Assembly (NCBI GenBank): GCA_024403255.1
Contig: JAKSSE010000010.1
Coordinates: forward strand, 1 to 34,282
DNA from: Lachnospiraceae bacterium
GTDB taxonomy: Bacteria; Bacillota; Clostridia; Lachnospirales; Lachnospiraceae
Direction: 5' to 3'
Length of the DNA stretch: 34,282 nt
Every line of letters starts with the position of its first letter. Position 1 is the stretch's first letter. This document shows positions 32,619 to 34,282 of the stretch, piece by piece. A model generated the notes under the pieces. The model was not told where the DNA came from. It searched no databases and saw only the letters and a list, made by a program, of their open reading frames with translations. A program made the translations under genes and the position numbers.

Positions 32619-34282
32619 TTATCTTATGAAAAATGCTATGTCCTTTGCACTTCTAAGAAGTCTCATAGGCTTTATCTGATCCTGAATAAGATCATCATAA
32701 TATCTAGCCGTATCTCTAAATAACAGATGACTCTCACTCTCACCCAGCACAACCTTTACCTCAACTGAATCCTTATTTAAAACATCGTATTTTTCACAAA
32801 ATACTTCTTTTGATGCAGTTGACATTCTCTCTATAGTAGAATCATCCAGACTTTCACCTGTTTCAATTACGATTGTTACGCATGGTTTATTATCGCCTGT
32901 TTTAATGGACATATCAAAGTAAGAGAAATCATTAAATAAGAAACCAAATGTTTTCCCAAGATATTTAATATTCTCATATACATCTCGCTCTGTAATGGTA
33001 ATCTTCTTACCTTCTGCATCAATTACAAGATTCTTGTTAATATTGTAATCTCTCATAAATACAAGTCTGTCCTTAGTATTTGAAATTACTTTAATAGCAA
33101 GACCTGTCCTGAATCTTATTAATCCATTGTATGTTGTCGCAATAAGTTCATAGCTATATCCTTCTTCTACATTCTTTATTGAAACAACTTTATCTGAAGA
33201 TAAATCGCCAAATTCGTAATATCCGCTCTTTCTGTTAAGTTCATAATATCCATTGCCTTCTTCACAAGGGATACCGATAATTCCAATATTATCTATGAGA
33301 TATCCACCTGAAATCATAGATAAATCTACATATCTCTTAATTTCATCTAAATACACTTCCTCGGTACCACCCATTGGAGCATATATTTTATTTAACTTAG
33401 GCCAGATTTTTTTTATAATTCCATAGTCAAATTCGCCTGCAAATATTTCTCTAAGGGCATCTGCTCTCTCTTTATCTACTGCAAGAGTCTGATATACAGA
33501 TGAGCATTCAATGCTCTTCTCATCAAATAATTTCTTTATATCTTTGAACAGATTAACCACATGCCAGACAGATGGTGCTATTATAGTCTCTAATTCACTA
33601 TCAAAAAGACCATAAATAACTCTTGTTGCCATTGTATCCTGAACAGCCTCTGGGAAAAGAACATCTTCCTTACAGTTAGTATTAATGCTCTTATTATTTA
33701 ATAACTTTCTATATTCAGATAAGGCTATACCATATACAGAATTCATCTTTGTATTGTCATTGTATCTGACAACCTTTGGAAGACTCTCAAACAGGAAGAA
33801 CACTCTGCTATCTCCTATCATCTTATCAAGAGTTTCTCCGTATTTTTCAGAGCTTTTAGCTGTATGCGGGAATAAAATATTCTCCTGCCCAATTGTCTCT
33901 GATGGCAAAAAAGAATACTGACTAACAGGCTCGTTAACAAATATTTTTGATTCACCTATTCTTGTTGTAAGCTTTATAAATGACTGATACTCATCCTGAG
34001 TATAAACAGGCACCTTCTCTTCAAACTGTGCAGTTGAAGCAATTCTGGAAAATCCATATCTTCTTCCAATGTCTGTATTACAATTGGAATCAAGAATATT
34101 CATTAACTCGATAATCATAGGGTCGGTATTATACAAATCCCGATAAGAAGCCGACGCCAGAAGCTCAACATCCTCTGCATCAGCCCATTTTTCTGGATGT
34201 AGGATTATATCTCTCGGAATCTCATAGGCATCATTTACTGCTTTTTCAGAGAACACCTTACTAACTTTAATATGTGAAGACT
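32619..34282 (-). CDS. GH3-family (auxin-conjugase-like) acyl-acid amido synthetase homologue, N-terminus beyond window
   Basis: At least 553 codons, open to the right edge. The GTG at 34256 has no ribosome site, and the frame has no stop upstream of it, so the true start is probably outside the window. Similarity to the GH3 fold is seen in VPVYTQDEYQSFI (plant GH3: VPxxxYEDxxPYI), WPKLNKIYAPMGGTEEVYLD, the segment ending SGYYEFGDL (GH3: YFEFIP) and YELIATTYNGLIRFRTG (GH3: YELVVTTYAGLYRYRVGD), then RLVFMRDYN. GH3 enzymes adenylate carboxylic acids and join them to amino acids. The normal P-loop (TSGTSGG-like) is replaced by LPSETIGQENILF, so ATP use is doubtful or altered. It lies upstream of the acyl-adenylating fusion on the same strand and is probably part of the same pathway. 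Confidence 0.62.
   Translation of the reverse strand, partial: SSHIKVSKVFSEKAVNDAYEIPRDIILHPEKWADAEDVELLASASYRDLYNTDPMIIELMNILDSNCNTDIGRRYGFSRIASTAQFEEKVPVYTQDEYQSFIKLTTRIGESKIFVNEPVSQYSFLPSETIGQENILFPHTAKSSEKYGETLDKMIGDSRVFFLFESLPKVVRYNDNTKMNSVYGIALSEYRKLLNNKSINTNCKEDVLFPEAVQDTMATRVIYGLFDSELETIIAPSVWHVVNLFKDIKKLFDEKSIECSSVYQTLAVDKERADALREIFAGEFDYGIIKKIWPKLNKIYAPMGGTEEVYLDEIKRYVDLSMISGGYLIDNIGIIGIPCEEGNGYYELNRKSGYYEFGDLSSDKVVSIKNVEEGYSYELIATTYNGLIRFRTGLAIKVISNTKDRLVFMRDYNINKNLVIDAEGKKITITERDVYENIKYLGKTFGFLFNDFSYFDMSIKTGDNKPCVTIVIETGESLDDSTIERMSTASKEVFCEKYDVLNKDSVEVKVVLGESESHLLFRDTARYYDDLIQDQIKPMRLLRSAKDIAFFIR

Overview
The window reads as AT-rich, gene-dense chromosome of a gut or rumen Lachnospiraceae-type Firmicute (Butyrivibrio / Pseudobutyrivibrio-like). 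This placement is inferred from gene content: YesMN-type two-component genes, paired sugar ABC importers without their own ATPase, a degV-hisS-aspS block and strong AGGAG ribosome sites. No rRNA, tRNA, CRISPR array, phage gene, transposase or integrase was seen.

Layout. 1-6.9 kb (minus strand): tRNA-charging genes aspS (cut by the window edge) and hisS, preceded by a degV gene broken by one in-frame TAA, a DUF218/YdcF-like membrane protein, a GltS-like symporter, a PlsC-like acyltransferase and a small membrane protein. 6.9-15.3 kb: a self-contained sugar-utilisation cassette holding an AraC-type response regulator and a YesM-type histidine kinase (minus), divergent from a sugar-binding lipoprotein, two permeases and an intracellular GH31 glycosidase (plus). 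The cassette lies between two identical 42-bp direct repeats. 15.2-20.2 kb (minus): a GAF-ABC ATPase and a 1243-residue FtsX-like permease with long coiled coils. 20.4-26.1 kb (minus): a maltodextrin operon (binding lipoprotein, two permeases, MalQ 4-alpha-glucanotransferase, LacI regulator) with a clear sigma-A promoter whose spacer is filled by an operator-like site. 26.3-34.3 kb (minus): a lipid/acyl-conjugation-like cluster: a GH3 (auxin-conjugase family) homologue open at the right edge, a 1310-residue fusion (acyl-adenylating domain, carrier protein, condensation domain, remnant adenylation subdomain, SCP2-like lipid-binding domain), an HSL-type alpha/beta hydrolase and a membrane diguanylate cyclase.

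Main points. (1) The 42-bp direct repeat is the 3' end of the GAF-ABC gene including its stop codon. The second copy sits 15 nt upstream of the small membrane gene. The simplest reading is that the 8.3-kb sugar cassette was inserted between the ABC ATPase gene and the small membrane gene, regenerating the ATPase 3' end as many site-specific elements do. (2) The single-module acyl-A/T/C/SCP2 protein with a GH3 homologue and hydrolase is the best candidate for an undescribed biosynthetic system. (3) degV carries a single nonsense codon in an otherwise intact frame. (4) The maltodextrin promoter has three copies of one operator-like sequence at telling positions. Neither sugar importer has an ATPase gene here, so a shared MsmX/UgpC-type ATPase elsewhere is presumed.
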